This document shows positions 8,694 through 16,513 of a stretch of 64,000 nt of DNA, piece by piece. This DNA comes from Liquorilactobacillus hordei DSM 19519. GTDB lineage: Bacteria; Bacillota; Bacilli; Lactobacillales; Lactobacillaceae. The notes under the pieces were generated by a model. That model did not search any database. It was given only the letters and a program-made list of their open reading frames with translations, and was not told the origin of the DNA. The stretch is taken from the NCBI RefSeq assembly GCF_019443985.1, contig NZ_CP049301.1, positions 81,097 through 145,096 on the forward strand. Reading direction: 5' to 3'. Position 1 is the first letter of the stretch; every line of letters starts with the position of its first letter. Made by a program: the position numbers and the translations under genes.

Positions 8694-9860
8694 CTAGCTT
8701 AATAACTCTTTTAACAATTCGTCATCCTCTTCAGCGTCTTCGCTTTCGACATTACCAAATAAATTATCTATCTCTTGTTCATCAAGAAGTGGTTTCTTTA
8801 TAATTCCCATTTCTTCCTTGAATGCTTGACTACTATGATAAGCACATAGCTTTTGACAATAATAATTACTAGAGTCATATGGAAAGTTTATTTCTAGATA
8901 GTCATTTAAGTCTTCACCCATATCTTCAAGTTCTAATGTATCCTTGCAATATCCTATTATTTTTTCTTCTAACTTTTGACAAATTTCTTCACTTAATTCA
9001 ATATCAATATAATAGTTACTTATTCTGAATTGGTTTCTTACTTCTTCTGGGAGATTGTCCATATTATTATTTTGACTTGCTTCTATTATCATTTCATCAG
9101 TAGTAATTGGATCTACGCCAGCTTTTGGTAATTTTGTTTTTAATTTATTACTCATTTTGAACACCCATTCTGACCTAGCCTGAATAGAATTCTTCCATTT
9201 TCCATTTTCCATACGATAATTTACTGTACAATACTTTTGCATATCAAATCTACAATGTATCTTATCGTAAGGAAGTCCCGTACGCTGATGTTCTCCTATT
9301 GCATACAAAATCAACTGCATAGATTTTTTTGGTAATCCTTTGGGTGAAAATGTTGATTTACTTGAAGTCTTAAAATCAATAATATTTAGATCGCCTTTAT
9401 CATCTTTATATTCTGTATCCGCATAACCTACAAAAATGAAGGGCTTTCCATCCTTATCTTTTAATTTAATAAGAATAGGTTTTTCATTATTGACCTTGAA
9501 TGGAATACTATCTGTATTCTTAAAATAATGTTCGATATTATCAAGATAACCATTTTCAATTTTTTTTGTGTCAAACTGAAAAGATTTCGGATCATCTTTC
9601 CATTTTTGGATAAATTCGCCCCATTGATGCTCCATATCAGGATATTTAATATCATTTGCAAGATAATCTTGTATGATTCTATGACATTCTGTACCCATAA
9701 TAGTATAAACATTGTCATTGTTCGCTCTTATTTTATCTATATATAATAACTTATAAGCCCAACGACAATTGAGAAAAGTGCTAATACGCGAAAAAGACCA
9801 AATACGATTAACACCATATTTTTTCTTTAATAACTCTAGTTCTTCATACTTTAATCTCAT
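8694..9860 (-). CDS. PD-(D/E)XK nuclease of the RecB/Cas4 type
   Basis: A 388-residue protein. It has the N-terminal SRISTFLNCRWAYKLLY signature, a conserved histidine in GTECHRIIQDYL (about H60), and the nuclease core GYADTEY (D148), IDFKTS (D162, K164) and QLILYA (Q182). C32 and the C-terminal CQKLC suggest partial resemblance to the iron-sulfur cysteines of Cas4/AddB, but the full four-cysteine set is not obvious. The C terminus is acidic. It lies between primase and polymerase, so it probably processes DNA ends in phage replication or recombination. Confidence 0.82.
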   Translation of the reverse strand: MRLKYEELELLKKKYGVNRIWSFSRISTFLNCRWAYKLLYIDKIRANNDNVYTIMGTECHRIIQDYLANDIKYPDMEHQWGEFIQKWKDDPKSFQFDTKKIENGYLDNIEHYFKNTDSIPFKVNNEKPILIKLKDKDGKPFIFVGYADTEYKDDKGDLNIIDFKTSSKSTFSPKGLPKKSMQLILYAIGEHQRTGLPYDKIHCRFDMQKYCTVNYRMENGKWKNSIQARSEWVFKMSNKLKTKLPKAGVDPITTDEMIIEASQNNNMDNLPEEVRNQFRISNYYIDIELSEEICQKLEEKIIGYCKDTLELEDMGEDLNDYLEINFPYDSSNYYCQKLCAYHSSQAFKEEMGIIKKPLLDEQEIDNLFGNVESEDAEEDDELLKELLS

Positions 9861-9873
9861 GCAATCCCTCTTT

Positions 9874-9887
9874 CATTATGTTTATTT
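9874..9887 (-). promoter_or_regulatory. Dispersed operator-like element, copy 5
   Basis: Exact AAATAAACATAATG followed by AAAGAGGG, between the primase stop and the nuclease start. TATAAT (9898-9903) lies just upstream with a weak -35 (TAAACA, 9921-9926). Confidence 0.6.
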
Positions 9888-9898
9888 GTATGATAACA

Positions 9899-10951
9899 TT
9901 ATACAACTTTTCTGTCGATATGTTTATTATAGTTCTTTCTCCATTTTAACAAATAATTCCATTTTTTATATCCCTCGTCTATTGGTGATGATTTATCTTT
10001 CAATATATTAAAACTATCATATATATAGCTTATTCTCCTCATTCCTAGAAACTTATTGCATTCCTTTTTAATGAAAGTTTCTCCCTCTGTTTCATTAACC
10101 ATAATATCTTTATCAAAAGCTAAAACAATCTCACAATCTATTGGTGTATTCTTTAAAAGAAACCTGACTTGTTCTTCACTGATCACATGTCCTCCTAATG
10201 CCACCGAATAACCAATTTCTTTTTCAAATGTAAACTGTTTTAGGACAGATTTTTCTGCTTCAAATAGTATGATCATATTATTTTTTTCTATTCCTTCTTT
10301 TGAAAGAGAATATCCATATAAGTTATTAGTTTTTTTGTAATCCGAAATATAATTCCAATATTTTGGGACATCAAGTTCCGCTGCTAGATCCGCATCCATA
10401 GTCGTTCTTCCTTTTATCCCAACTATTTGATTTGATTTTTCCCAATCATAATGGGGGAATATAATTCTACTCTGCTCTGGATCGTAACATATTTCAAATT
10501 TTCTAGCCACACTGGGTGTTATGCCTTCTTCAATTATTTGTTTGTGTAATCCTTTCACGAATCTATTCAAATAACGCTTAGAATAGAGCTTGTTCTCATG
10601 AGTATTCTTACTCAATCTTGAGCCATTAGAATATTTTTTTAACAATTTCAATGGATCGTGTTTGTTCTTTACATACTTCATTGAAAGACCTAGGCAGGCA
10701 TGTATAAACATTATCGTGTCTTTTAAAGAATCGTCCATAACAACTTGAATAGCTCCAATAATATCTCCTGAAAAATCTGATGAATATATTGTCGTATATA
10801 AACTTTCGTTCAGTTTAATCGCTACTGAGGTCTTGTTAGTACCATTGGGCGTAGCACATCTAATTTCATTAGCATTATTTTCCCAAATATCATGAAAGCC
10901 AGCAGCTTCAAGAATAGTAATTAATTTGTCTTTATTATTATACAAGTACAT
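9899..10951 (-). CDS. DnaG-like DNA primase with TOPRIM domain
   Basis: About 350 residues. The start is set at the ATG at 10951, preceded by AAGGA with a 7-base spacer; a GTG eleven codons upstream has no better site. The N terminus resembles the primase region after the zinc finger, although the zinc cysteines are absent. The central TOPRIM motifs are ILFEAEKSVLKQF (glutamate) and IVLAFDKD (DxD-like), with IVGIKGR before them as in DnaG. It should make RNA primers for the neighbouring DnaE polymerase. A helicase partner of the DnaB type is not visible in the window. Confidence 0.82.
   Translation of the reverse strand: MYLYNNKDKLITILEAAGFHDIWENNANEIRCATPNGTNKTSVAIKLNESLYTTIYSSDFSGDIIGAIQVVMDDSLKDTIMFIHACLGLSMKYVKNKHDPLKLLKKYSNGSRLSKNTHENKLYSKRYLNRFVKGLHKQIIEEGITPSVARKFEICYDPEQSRIIFPHYDWEKSNQIVGIKGRTTMDADLAAELDVPKYWNYISDYKKTNNLYGYSLSKEGIEKNNMIILFEAEKSVLKQFTFEKEIGYSVALGGHVISEEQVRFLLKNTPIDCEIVLAFDKDIMVNETEGETFIKKECNKFLGMRRISYIYDSFNILKDKSSPIDEGYKKWNYLLKWRKNYNKHIDRKVV
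9916..9929 (-). promoter_or_regulatory. Dispersed operator-like element, copy 6 (variant)
   Basis: TAATAAACATATCG, within the last codons of the primase gene. It overlaps the weak -35 (TAAACA) that is 17 bases from TATAAT at 9898-9903. Confidence 0.5.
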
Positions 10952-11002
10952 TTTTAATTCCTTCGCCCTCAAATAATTTACCACCCCATATCATAATTAA
11001 TG

Positions 11003-11016
11003 AAATAAACATATTG
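11003..11016 (+). promoter_or_regulatory. Dispersed operator-like element, copy 7
   Basis: AAATAAACATATTG followed by ACAG. It is opposite in strand to the primase gene and lies at the expected transcription start of the promoter at 11019-11047, a classic repressor position. Confidence 0.55.
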
Positions 11017-11018
11017 AC

Positions 11019-11047
11019 AGTATAATTGTATCATAACATAGAATCAA
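11019..11047 (-). promoter_or_regulatory. Promoter for the primase-nuclease-polymerase operon
   Basis: On the minus strand TTGATT (11042-11047), 17-base spacer, TATACT (11019-11024). It is the only promoter-like sequence upstream of the primase start and is followed directly by operator-like copy 7. Confidence 0.6.
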
Positions 11048-11055
11048 AATCTAGG

Positions 11056-11109
11056 TTATAAAAATAGAAAGTAGCTTTTAAATTTTCAAACCACTTTCTA
11101 TTTTTATAA
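11056..11109 (-). terminator. Intrinsic terminator, long perfect stem, bidirectional
   Basis: Perfect 17-base inverted repeat TTATAAAAATAGAAAGT (11056-11072) and its complement (11093-11109) around a 20-base loop. A and T runs on both sides let it end transcription from either strand. It follows the 77-residue gene and isolates the replication operon. Confidence 0.8.
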
Positions 11110-11113
11110 TTAT

Positions 11114-11347
11114 TTATTTTTCCTTCTTAACATCATGCCAGTCAGTGATCTTACTATCAAAAGAAGCTAAAACTGCTTCTTTTGCATGTTCGAATTCTAA
11201 ATCGTTCAATTCAGACCAACGTTCTGCTAGATAATAAGCTAATCTCGATGTGTAAAGATCTAATTCATTTACAGTTACACTTCTTGAAATATTTATTTTA
11301 AAATCATTTCCCAAAAGTTTACTGATAGTTATTGCATTCTTTTCCAT
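11114..11347 (-). CDS. Unknown protein, 77 aa
   Basis: ATG at 11347 follows TTGGAGGTAGAA; an in-frame TTG that overlaps the ribosome binding site was rejected as the start. The product (MEKNAITISKLLGND...) is acidic and mostly helical with no recognised family. AT-rich promoter-like sequence (TAATATAATATGG) lies upstream and a strong terminator directly follows, so it can be a monocistronic early gene. Confidence 0.65.
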   Translation of the reverse strand: MEKNAITISKLLGNDFKINISRSVTVNELDLYTSRLAYYLAERWSELNDLEFEHAKEAVLASFDSKITDWHDVKKEK

Positions 11348-11428
11348 TTCTACCTCCAATTAGTAATATAATATGGTACTTAAATATTATCACCAACTCA
11401 TAAACTAGTCAACATATCAAAAGAAATA

Positions 11429-11746
11429 CTATCTTTGAATTAGTTTGTCATTGCTATGCCATCTCAAATTCTCAAAAGCGATGTATCTAATTGTAAAATT
11501 TGTAAGTTTCTCTAATTCCCTGATGATTGATTCTAAATACTCGATATTATATTCTTCATTTTTAAGAGATCGAATAGGTGTAGAACGTGTAAAATGATTT
11601 GGCTTGCCTCTAAGAAAATAAAATCCATAGACTTTATCATAAATATTATTTGTTACATTAATTTGATATCTCGCTCTAATATTAGGGATAAAATATTTGT
11701 TTATTCTTTCGTTAATTATTTCAGCTTGTTTTTTCGCACTAATCAT
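11429..11746 (-). CDS. Unknown protein, 105 aa
   Basis: ATG after GTGAGGTGATTTT. The product starts MISAKKQAEIINERINKYF and is basic with helical ends. I do not recognise it. It stands alone between the type I toxin-like locus and the 77-residue gene, with about 80 bases of spacer on its 3 prime side. Confidence 0.6.
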   Translation of the reverse strand: MISAKKQAEIINERINKYFIPNIRARYQINVTNNIYDKVYGFYFLRGKPNHFTRSTPIRSLKNEEYNIEYLESIIRELEKLTNFTIRYIAFENLRWHSNDKLIQR

Positions 11747-11845
11747 AAAATCACCTCACACACATTATACGAACATACGTTCTAACTGTAAAGTATATTT
11801 CATAATATCCACATAAAATATTATAGTACGCTTTCTTATATGTTA

Positions 11846-11854
11846 TGATATAAT
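11846..11854 (+). promoter_or_regulatory. Extended -10 promoter of a small plus-strand gene
   Basis: TGATATAAT is a perfect extended -10 (TGnTATAAT), pointing opposite to all neighbouring genes. The -35 is poor. Predicted start is near 11861. The RNA would encode the membrane peptide at 11991-12131. Confidence 0.7.
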
Positions 11855-11928
11855 ACTTATAGCTTGAGTCCCTATATTGGAGTTGAGGTAGCTACCGACT
11901 TTAAAAATGGAGGTGGTTACCTTTTAAA

Positions 11929-12006
11929 ATGAACAGTTATTTTTTATTTTTTACGTTATACCACTTGCATTTTAAGTGGAGGTTTCTTAGGTGGCTGATA
12001 TATTAA
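11929..12006 (+). CDS. Possible 25-aa leader peptide of the toxin-like mRNA
   Basis: ATG at 11929 with GGAGG about 14 bases upstream opens a 25-codon aromatic-rich frame (MNSYFLFFTLYHLHFKWRFL...) that runs through the hairpin covering the ribosome binding site of the next frame and ends 13 bases inside it. Translation could open that hairpin, as in coupled leader peptides of type I toxins. Coding status is uncertain. Confidence 0.35.
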   Translation: MNSYFLFFTLYHLHFKWRFLRWLIY

Positions 12007-12131
12007 AATCTTTCGCCGAAGTAGTACATGAATTGCATGGACTGCCTAACTCTGTTGCATTTGGAGTTTTGATAGTTGTAGTTGTAATTGTAATGATTGT
12101 ATGTACTACGTGTGTAATCTTAAGTAGATAA
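11991..12131 (+). CDS. Small membrane peptide, candidate type I toxin (46 aa)
   Basis: GTG at 11991, 8 bases after GGAGG (11978-11982). The product begins VADILKSFAEVVHELHGLP and has one long hydrophobic segment FGVLIVVVVIVMIVCTTCVI, so it should insert in the membrane. The ribosome binding site lies in a hairpin (CCACTT 11961-11966 with AAGTGG 11974-11979). An extended -10 promoter is upstream, a bidirectional terminator follows and a convergent promoter faces it. This layout matches Fst/par-like type I toxin loci, but the peptide is not one I recognise. It could instead be a small phage membrane protein unrelated to toxins. Confidence 0.6.
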   Translation: MADILKSFAEVVHELHGLPNSVAFGVLIVVVVIVMIVCTTCVILSR

Positions 12132-12133
12132 AA

Positions 12134-12180
12134 TAAAAACGACTGTCACTTTTATCAAGGGTAGACAGTCGATTTTTATT
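12134..12180. terminator. Bidirectional terminator shared by toxin-like mRNA and antisense RNA
   Basis: CGACTGTC (12140-12147) pairs with GACAGTCG (12164-12171); ATTTTTATT follows on plus and TTTTTATTTT on minus, so it can stop both convergent RNAs. Confidence 0.75.
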
Positions 12181-12288
12181 AATTTTATTAGTAATAAACC
12201 AGCGGAGCTACCAGAACTTACAATATTTGCAAGCATCGATGATAGCGAAGAGTAACGTATTGCAAGTACGTTCTCTTTTTTTTTGCTT
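12136..12288 (-). ncRNA. Candidate antisense (antitoxin) RNA, about 150 nt
   Basis: A strong minus promoter (12295-12323) would start RNA near 12288 and the bidirectional terminator would end it near 12136. It covers the toxin mRNA 3 prime end. It also contains GGTAGCTCC, complementary to GGAGCTACC at 12204-12212, a near copy of GGTAGCTACC (11887-11896) in the toxin leader, so it can pair with the leader in trans through direct repeats, as in the Fst/par system. No open frame is apparent in it. Confidence 0.6.
12250..12284 (+). terminator. Second plus-strand terminator
   Basis: GAGTAACGTA (12250-12259) pairs with TACGTTCTC (12267-12275), followed by a run of T to 12284. It would end any plus-strand RNA that reads through the first terminator; on the minus strand it forms the 5 prime hairpin of the antisense RNA. 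Confidence 0.65.
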
Positions 12289-12294
12289 ACTTGT

Positions 12295-12323
12295 ATTATA
12301 GATTATTTGCAAATAAATGTAAA
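12295..12323 (-). promoter_or_regulatory. Promoter of the candidate antisense RNA
   Basis: TTTACA (12318-12323), 17-base spacer and TATAAT (12295-12300) on the minus strand. No coding frame follows it before the terminator at 12134-12180, which supports a non-coding product. Confidence 0.75.
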
Positions 12324-12345
12324 CATAAGCACTGCATTTCTGTAA

Positions 12346-12371
12346 TATGTATGCCAATCATTTCTGATTGG
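12346..12371. repeat. Repeated hairpin, copy A (after endolysin)
   Basis: CCAATCATTTCTGATTGG forms a 7-bp stem with a short loop and is preceded by ATGTATG. A near-identical copy lies at 21557-21583 after the tape measure gene. It starts 8 bases past the endolysin stop, so it may protect or end the late mRNA. Confidence 0.6.
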
Positions 12372-12379
12372 ACTTAAAT

Positions 12380-13621
12380 TTATCTAAAAGTACCGAGTGC
12401 TACACGACTTGGCATACGTCTATCGGCAACGTAACGCCAGTTGCCAGCAGAAGTCTTATAAGCTACGTAATTATACCCACCATTACGAATATAACCAACA
12501 TATTTGATAACTTCGCCTTTATAATAGTAGATATCTGTAGGGTTAGATCCTGCATTTTTCCACACCATCAGTCTTTGGTTAGGAATGAAATAACCTGATT
12601 GCACCCTAACACCACTTGGTAATGATACTGCTGTAGTAACAGTTGTTTTCTTAACAGTAGTCGGTTTAGCATCATTCTTGAGTGTTCCCTTAATCAACAG
12701 TTTCTGGCTTGGATGGATTACAGAGTTAATAGTCAAACCATTTAACTTAGCTAACTGATTCATTTCTAAGCCTAACTTATTGGCTATCTTCCACCATGAA
12801 TCACCCGATTGAACTACATAATACTTATTGGAGTTATCAATGGTTTCGGCACTTACCACGGTTTTAGGAGCTGTTGGAGTAACCTTAACATCGTTCTTAA
12901 CGTCTCCAGATTTCATAAGGTTAGTTAAATCAACATTACCATCTACGCCATAAACATTGCTGCCATATTGCCACATTCCGACATAGTTCATGCTAGGGAA
13001 GTAACGAAAGTCGGGTGCTGTCTGCAGACTCATCGTTTTATAACTTGCAACCCAAATCCTTGCACCGAAAGTAGAACCAATTTCTTCAACATTGATATAA
13101 TTTTTTAGATAACTAGCACCTGAGTATAATACGGCTTTGTAATTAGCTTTTTGAATAGTCTCCATAAATGAGATAATCGCCTGAGTGTTAGCTTCTTTAT
13201 CAGAAGTCGCGCCCTGCTCATAGTCCAAAGCAATTACTGAACCTGTTTTTAAGCCTACTCTTTGTGCATCATCAATAGCCATATTAGCCATTTTAATAGC
13301 ATCCGATTGACTAGATCCGAATTGACCCCAGAAATATGAACCAATTTCCATTCCTACCGAACTAGCCGAAGCCAACTGAGCAGAAGCTTTAGGGTTCTTA
13401 TAATGAGTCCCTTCACCACCACCTGAACCACCAAGTTTAGCAAGAACAAACGAACCACCTTTGTCCTTAAGAGACTGCATATAAGTGGGAGTTGAGTCTT
13501 GATAACTAGCTACATCAAAACCCAATGTATTTGCTGAAGCTGCGCCATAAAACGACAAAATTACTAATAAAGATCCAAAAAATGATAATAAACCTAAAAT
13601 ATATTTATTTTTCTTAATCAT
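12380..13621 (-). CDS. Endolysin: GH25 muramidase with LysM and SH3-like C terminus
   Basis: A 413-residue protein; start is the ATG at 13621 after GAAAGGAAGATGAA. Residues 1-30 form a Sec signal peptide (basic start, hydrophobic core, ASA cleavage site), so it is exported. The GH25 domain covers about 32-215 with GFDVASYQ (D36) and IALDYEQ catalytic motifs. A LysM repeat (YYVVQSGDSWWKIANKLGL...) lies at about 270-318 and an SH3-like wall-binding domain at the end. It hydrolyses peptidoglycan at lysis and is the last gene of the late operon, after the holin. A signal-bearing endolysin may make the holin act mainly as a timing device. Confidence 0.92.
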   Translation of the reverse strand: MIKKNKYILGLLSFFGSLLVILSFYGAASANTLGFDVASYQDSTPTYMQSLKDKGGSFVLAKLGGSGGGEGTHYKNPKASAQLASASSVGMEIGSYFWGQFGSSQSDAIKMANMAIDDAQRVGLKTGSVIALDYEQGATSDKEANTQAIISFMETIQKANYKAVLYSGASYLKNYINVEEIGSTFGARIWVASYKTMSLQTAPDFRYFPSMNYVGMWQYGSNVYGVDGNVDLTNLMKSGDVKNDVKVTPTAPKTVVSAETIDNSNKYYVVQSGDSWWKIANKLGLEMNQLAKLNGLTINSVIHPSQKLLIKGTLKNDAKPTTVKKTTVTTAVSLPSGVRVQSGYFIPNQRLMVWKNAGSNPTDIYYYKGEVIKYVGYIRNGGYNYVAYKTSAGNWRYVADRRMPSRVALGTFR

Positions 13622-13638
13622 TTCATCTTCCTTTCTAT

Positions 13639-13652
13639 CATTATGTTTATTT
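13639..13652 (-). promoter_or_regulatory. Dispersed operator-like element, copy 8
   Basis: AAATAAACATAATG followed by ATAGAAAGG, between holin stop and endolysin start, in the sense of transcription. Confidence 0.6.
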
Positions 13653-14051
13653 TTATTGAGCTGCAATTGTAGTAACTTTAGATTGAACCGTATCAATAGT
13701 ATTTTTAAGTTCATTAACTTTTGAAATAGCAACTTGTGCTTTAGTATTAGCTAATTCGGAAGTTGTCTTACTATTTTCAGTTTTGTCTTGAAGCGTAGAA
13801 ATTGTATCTTGTATATTACTAATATTTGTACTAACAGTAGCTGGTTCACTCAATACCCCAACTGCCCCCAGAATAACTAAAATAGTATTGATCACAGCAA
13901 TGATACTATTCAAATCTCCAGTGAACTTTACTCCAAAACTAGCAAAAATTTGTTGAATTAGAACTATTAAAAGTGAAATGAAACCAGCCAACACCTTACC
14001 ATTGATAGTATTATCGCTATCTATAAACTTACTCTTAATATTTTTTAACAT
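13653..14051 (-). CDS. Holin, phiLC3-like, with long coiled C terminus
   Basis: ATG at 14051 after GAAAGAAGGAGTTTTA gives 132 residues. Two membrane segments (LAGFISLLIVLIQQIFASFG and LNSIIAVINTILVILGAVGVL) followed by SEPAT match the phiLC3 holin pattern ending in DPTT. About 60 extra residues form an S/T/K-rich coiled tail (ISNIQDTISTLQDKTENS...), longer than usual for this family, perhaps for regulation of hole timing. It is adjacent to the endolysin. Confidence 0.82.
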   Translation of the reverse strand: MLKNIKSKFIDSDNTINGKVLAGFISLLIVLIQQIFASFGVKFTGDLNSIIAVINTILVILGAVGVLSEPATVSTNISNIQDTISTLQDKTENSKTTSELANTKAQVAISKVNELKNTIDTVQSKVTTIAAQ

Positions 14052-14071
14052 TAAAACTCCTTCTTTCTTTT

Positions 14072-14085
14072 CATTATGTTTATTT
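14072..14085 (-). promoter_or_regulatory. Dispersed operator-like element, copy 9
   Basis: AAATAAACATAATG followed by AAAAGAAAG, overlapping the stop of the upstream virion gene and just before the holin start. Confidence 0.6.
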
Positions 14086-14784
14086 AGTATATTTAATTTG
14101 TAACTTAGGTTTACGCCAATCATCTGTCCCATAGAAATAACCATAATAATAAGGGTCGGCAGAACCATTATAGGTTACTAGTCCTTTAATACTATTATCT
14201 CTAAGCTGTTCGCCCACCCAATTTGGTAACGTTATCCATTGTCCCTCATCTCTATTCCAGTATCTTTGACGAGCTATATCTAGTTGTTTAAATCCAAACC
14301 TACCCTGCCAACTACTAAAATTATGTGTTCCTAGAACTGCTTGTCCACCAGTCGTATACCACCAATGTTGAGAATGTAGATATAATTTTACTTCGTTGAT
14401 TTCTGCACCCTGTAATACATTACGAATAGCACTGTCATTAAATCCCATAAGACCACCTTGAATACCGCCATCGCCTTCCCAGCGAACATCGGGGTTTGTA
14501 AACCTACCTTGCAACATATTATTCCCTTTATTATCTCTTGGTCTTGCAGAGTCACTTAATCCTCTAGATTTAGTCCATGCAGTTTCACCCCAATAACTTT
14601 GTGTCCATGTTGAATCAAATGTAGCAATATTTGTTGTTTTCGATACTGTTCTCCAACCTTCTGATGAAGCAGTCCATAATTTAACTTTAGCTGGTATCCA
14701 TGAAGAACCATTCCATATTTTTGCCTGGCCTTGACGATCTAGCCAACCACCCTTACCATCACTCATCTTTATTCCTTGTGTCAT
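14080..14784 (-). CDS. Tail/baseplate-associated structural protein, 234 aa
   Basis: ATG at 14784 follows TAGGAGGCGAGTTA. The product starts MTQGIKMSDGKGGWLDRQG, is rich in W, G and S, and has segments such as IWNGSSWIPAKVKLW that resemble phage fibre tip or carbohydrate-binding modules. It overlaps the end of the upstream fibre gene, so the two are coupled. Specific function is not recognised; receptor binding is the best inference from position between fibre and holin. Confidence 0.65.
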   Translation of the reverse strand: MTQGIKMSDGKGGWLDRQGQAKIWNGSSWIPAKVKLWTASSEGWRTVSKTTNIATFDSTWTQSYWGETAWTKSRGLSDSARPRDNKGNNMLQGRFTNPDVRWEGDGGIQGGLMGFNDSAIRNVLQGAEINEVKLYLHSQHWWYTTGGQAVLGTHNFSSWQGRFGFKQLDIARQRYWNRDEGQWITLPNWVGEQLRDNSIKGLVTYNGSADPYYYGYFYGTDDWRKPKLQIKYTK

Positions 14785-14795
14785 TAACTCGCCTC

Positions 14796-16061
14796 CTAGA
14801 ATCCAATCCAAACTGATCCATAAGGGATATTTCCAGTAGGTGTATCATTGGTAAGAAATAATCTTCTACCTTGTATTCTAGGTGCAGATGGTATATCGAC
14901 TATTCCATCTCCTCCTGCTTTAGTAAATGCCATAAGGTATTGATTTCTTCCCCAATCATAAACTCCTAGTTCATGTCTAGAGTCGTTATAATAAAAACCA
15001 ATATGATCGTCATTACTGCCAGCAAATTGGTAGTAACTTTCTGTATCTTGTCCATTTATAACAATTTTGCTATTAGACCAAATCTGATCTTGATAGATAC
15101 CCAATACATTATGACCTTTTACACCAGCAACCAAACCGCCTCCAGATGCCGTTAATCTACCATAAAGATCTGTACTATTATTCCCATTTGGCATTAATCG
15201 AATTTCTGAACCGTTTTCTAGCTCAAAATCAGCATTGACTTGATTTACCTTATCATTCCTTAACAATAAACTAGACTCAATACCATCAATCATATCCGCA
15301 TTTATACCCGATCCTTGACCACTATTTGCATCGGTATAAATTTTGTGCCCATTAATTTTAACATCATCTTTACTAGCTATACCTAACGAAACGGAATTAT
15401 CCCCTAATGTAAACTTATCATTACTGTCAACATTTGCTAAGTTTACATTAGCACCATTAGATCTCATAAATCTAAAACCAGAACCATATTTAACACCAAT
15501 ATTTCCTTGTGCTGTATCGCCTGATTTTAATAAATATCTTCCATCATGATTATGTCCATCAAATTTTACACTTAAATTTGATAAAGTTTGATTTGTTCCC
15601 AAAAGACTACTGTTGGTATTCGTGATTTTTGAATTTAACGCTGTTAATGTAGTGTTAATTGTAGATATTGCATTATCTAACGATACTCCACCCGTTGTCC
15701 AACTAGTGTACGTTGATCCGATTGCAGTACATTCAGATATAACACCATTAGATCCAATTATTTTATATTCAATCAAATCTGGATTTTCATTATTCCCTAC
15801 CGCAATCACTGATAAAATGGAAGTTTTATCAGTAGGGATTGTGTTTGGCAAGTCTTCCATATTTTTAACATTATATACACCTGTTTTAATAATAGTTTTA
15901 AAACTAACACCTGTAACAACCTTCCCTTTAAACATTAGATCATCTAAAGTCCCAATTTGATTACCGCTATTGTCATAAATAATAACGGAATCACCTTCTG
16001 TTTCAAAATGGTAGAAATTATCTTTACCTACCCAATATCTACCTGTATGTTTAGTAACCAT
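14796..16061 (-). CDS. Tail fibre protein
   Basis: 421 residues; ATG at 16061 after AGGAAGTGAATTG. The middle has two coiled stretches (AISTINTTLTALNSKI, TNSSLLGTNQTLSNLSV) then FDGHNHDGRYLLKSGDTAQG, the HxHDGRY signature of phage fibre shafts and adhesins. The C terminus is beta-rich (YGSVWIGF at the end). It probably binds the host surface. The gene is preceded by an operator-like element and belongs to the separately promoted host-recognition and lysis segment. Confidence 0.82.
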   Translation of the reverse strand: MVTKHTGRYWVGKDNFYHFETEGDSVIIYDNSGNQIGTLDDLMFKGKVVTGVSFKTIIKTGVYNVKNMEDLPNTIPTDKTSILSVIAVGNNENPDLIEYKIIGSNGVISECTAIGSTYTSWTTGGVSLDNAISTINTTLTALNSKITNTNSSLLGTNQTLSNLSVKFDGHNHDGRYLLKSGDTAQGNIGVKYGSGFRFMRSNGANVNLANVDSNDKFTLGDNSVSLGIASKDDVKINGHKIYTDANSGQGSGINADMIDGIESSLLLRNDKVNQVNADFELENGSEIRLMPNGNNSTDLYGRLTASGGGLVAGVKGHNVLGIYQDQIWSNSKIVINGQDTESYYQFAGSNDDHIGFYYNDSRHELGVYDWGRNQYLMAFTKAGGDGIVDIPSAPRIQGRRLFLTNDTPTGNIPYGSVWIGF

Positions 16062-16086
16062 CAATTCACTTCCTGTTCTTTTCTAT

Positions 16087-16100
16087 CAATATGTTTATTT
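16087..16100 (-). promoter_or_regulatory. Dispersed operator-like element, copy 10 (variant)
   Basis: AAATAAACATATTG followed by ATAG, between the 133-residue gene and the tail fibre gene, in the sense of transcription. Confidence 0.55.
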
Positions 16101-16502
16101 CTAATTGATAATAATATCTTCATCAGACAATACGCCATCTTCTGATTCAAATTTAGTAACACCACTAATATTCCTATTTAATTTTTCATCATGAATAACC
16201 AATGTATTATTTCTAGTAGAACCACTAGAGCCAATTATAGTTAAGCTAAGACCGTTTCCATATAGATCCTGTACAATTACTATATCATCTTTACTAATCC
16301 AATCATGCAAATGTTCGGGGAGTGTGCATGTGAATTCAGTTCCGTTAATTTTAACTATACAATTATATCCAGAAGGGTCTTGCACAACTACTCCAACCTT
16401 ATTCTGAGGAGTATTTGTTGCACTTAACTTACTATCTACCAAGGTATTTATGCTATCAATAATATTGGTTTGAATTTCTGTGGTCGTTTTTCTATCTGTC
16501 AT
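16101..16502 (-). CDS. Small baseplate protein, unknown, 133 aa
   Basis: A short protein with an N-terminal helical stretch (TTTEIQTNIIDSINTLVDSKL), a compact beta region (GVVVQDPSGYNCIVKINGTEFTC... probably OB-like) and an acidic tail. Such small proteins between hub and fibre genes are often baseplate spike or fibre connectors; this is inferred only from context and general shape. Confidence 0.6.
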   Translation of the reverse strand: MTDRKTTTEIQTNIIDSINTLVDSKLSATNTPQNKVGVVVQDPSGYNCIVKINGTEFTCTLPEHLHDWISKDDIVIVQDLYGNGLSLTIIGSSGSTRNNTLVIHDEKLNRNISGVTKFESEDGVLSDEDIIIN

Positions 16503-16513
16503 ATCCTATCACC

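Noticed and set aside
12380..13732. Longer endolysin start at 13732
   Set aside because: The extra 37 codons overlap the holin gene end and the operator-like element and would destroy the signal peptide; the ATG at 13621 has a good ribosome binding site.
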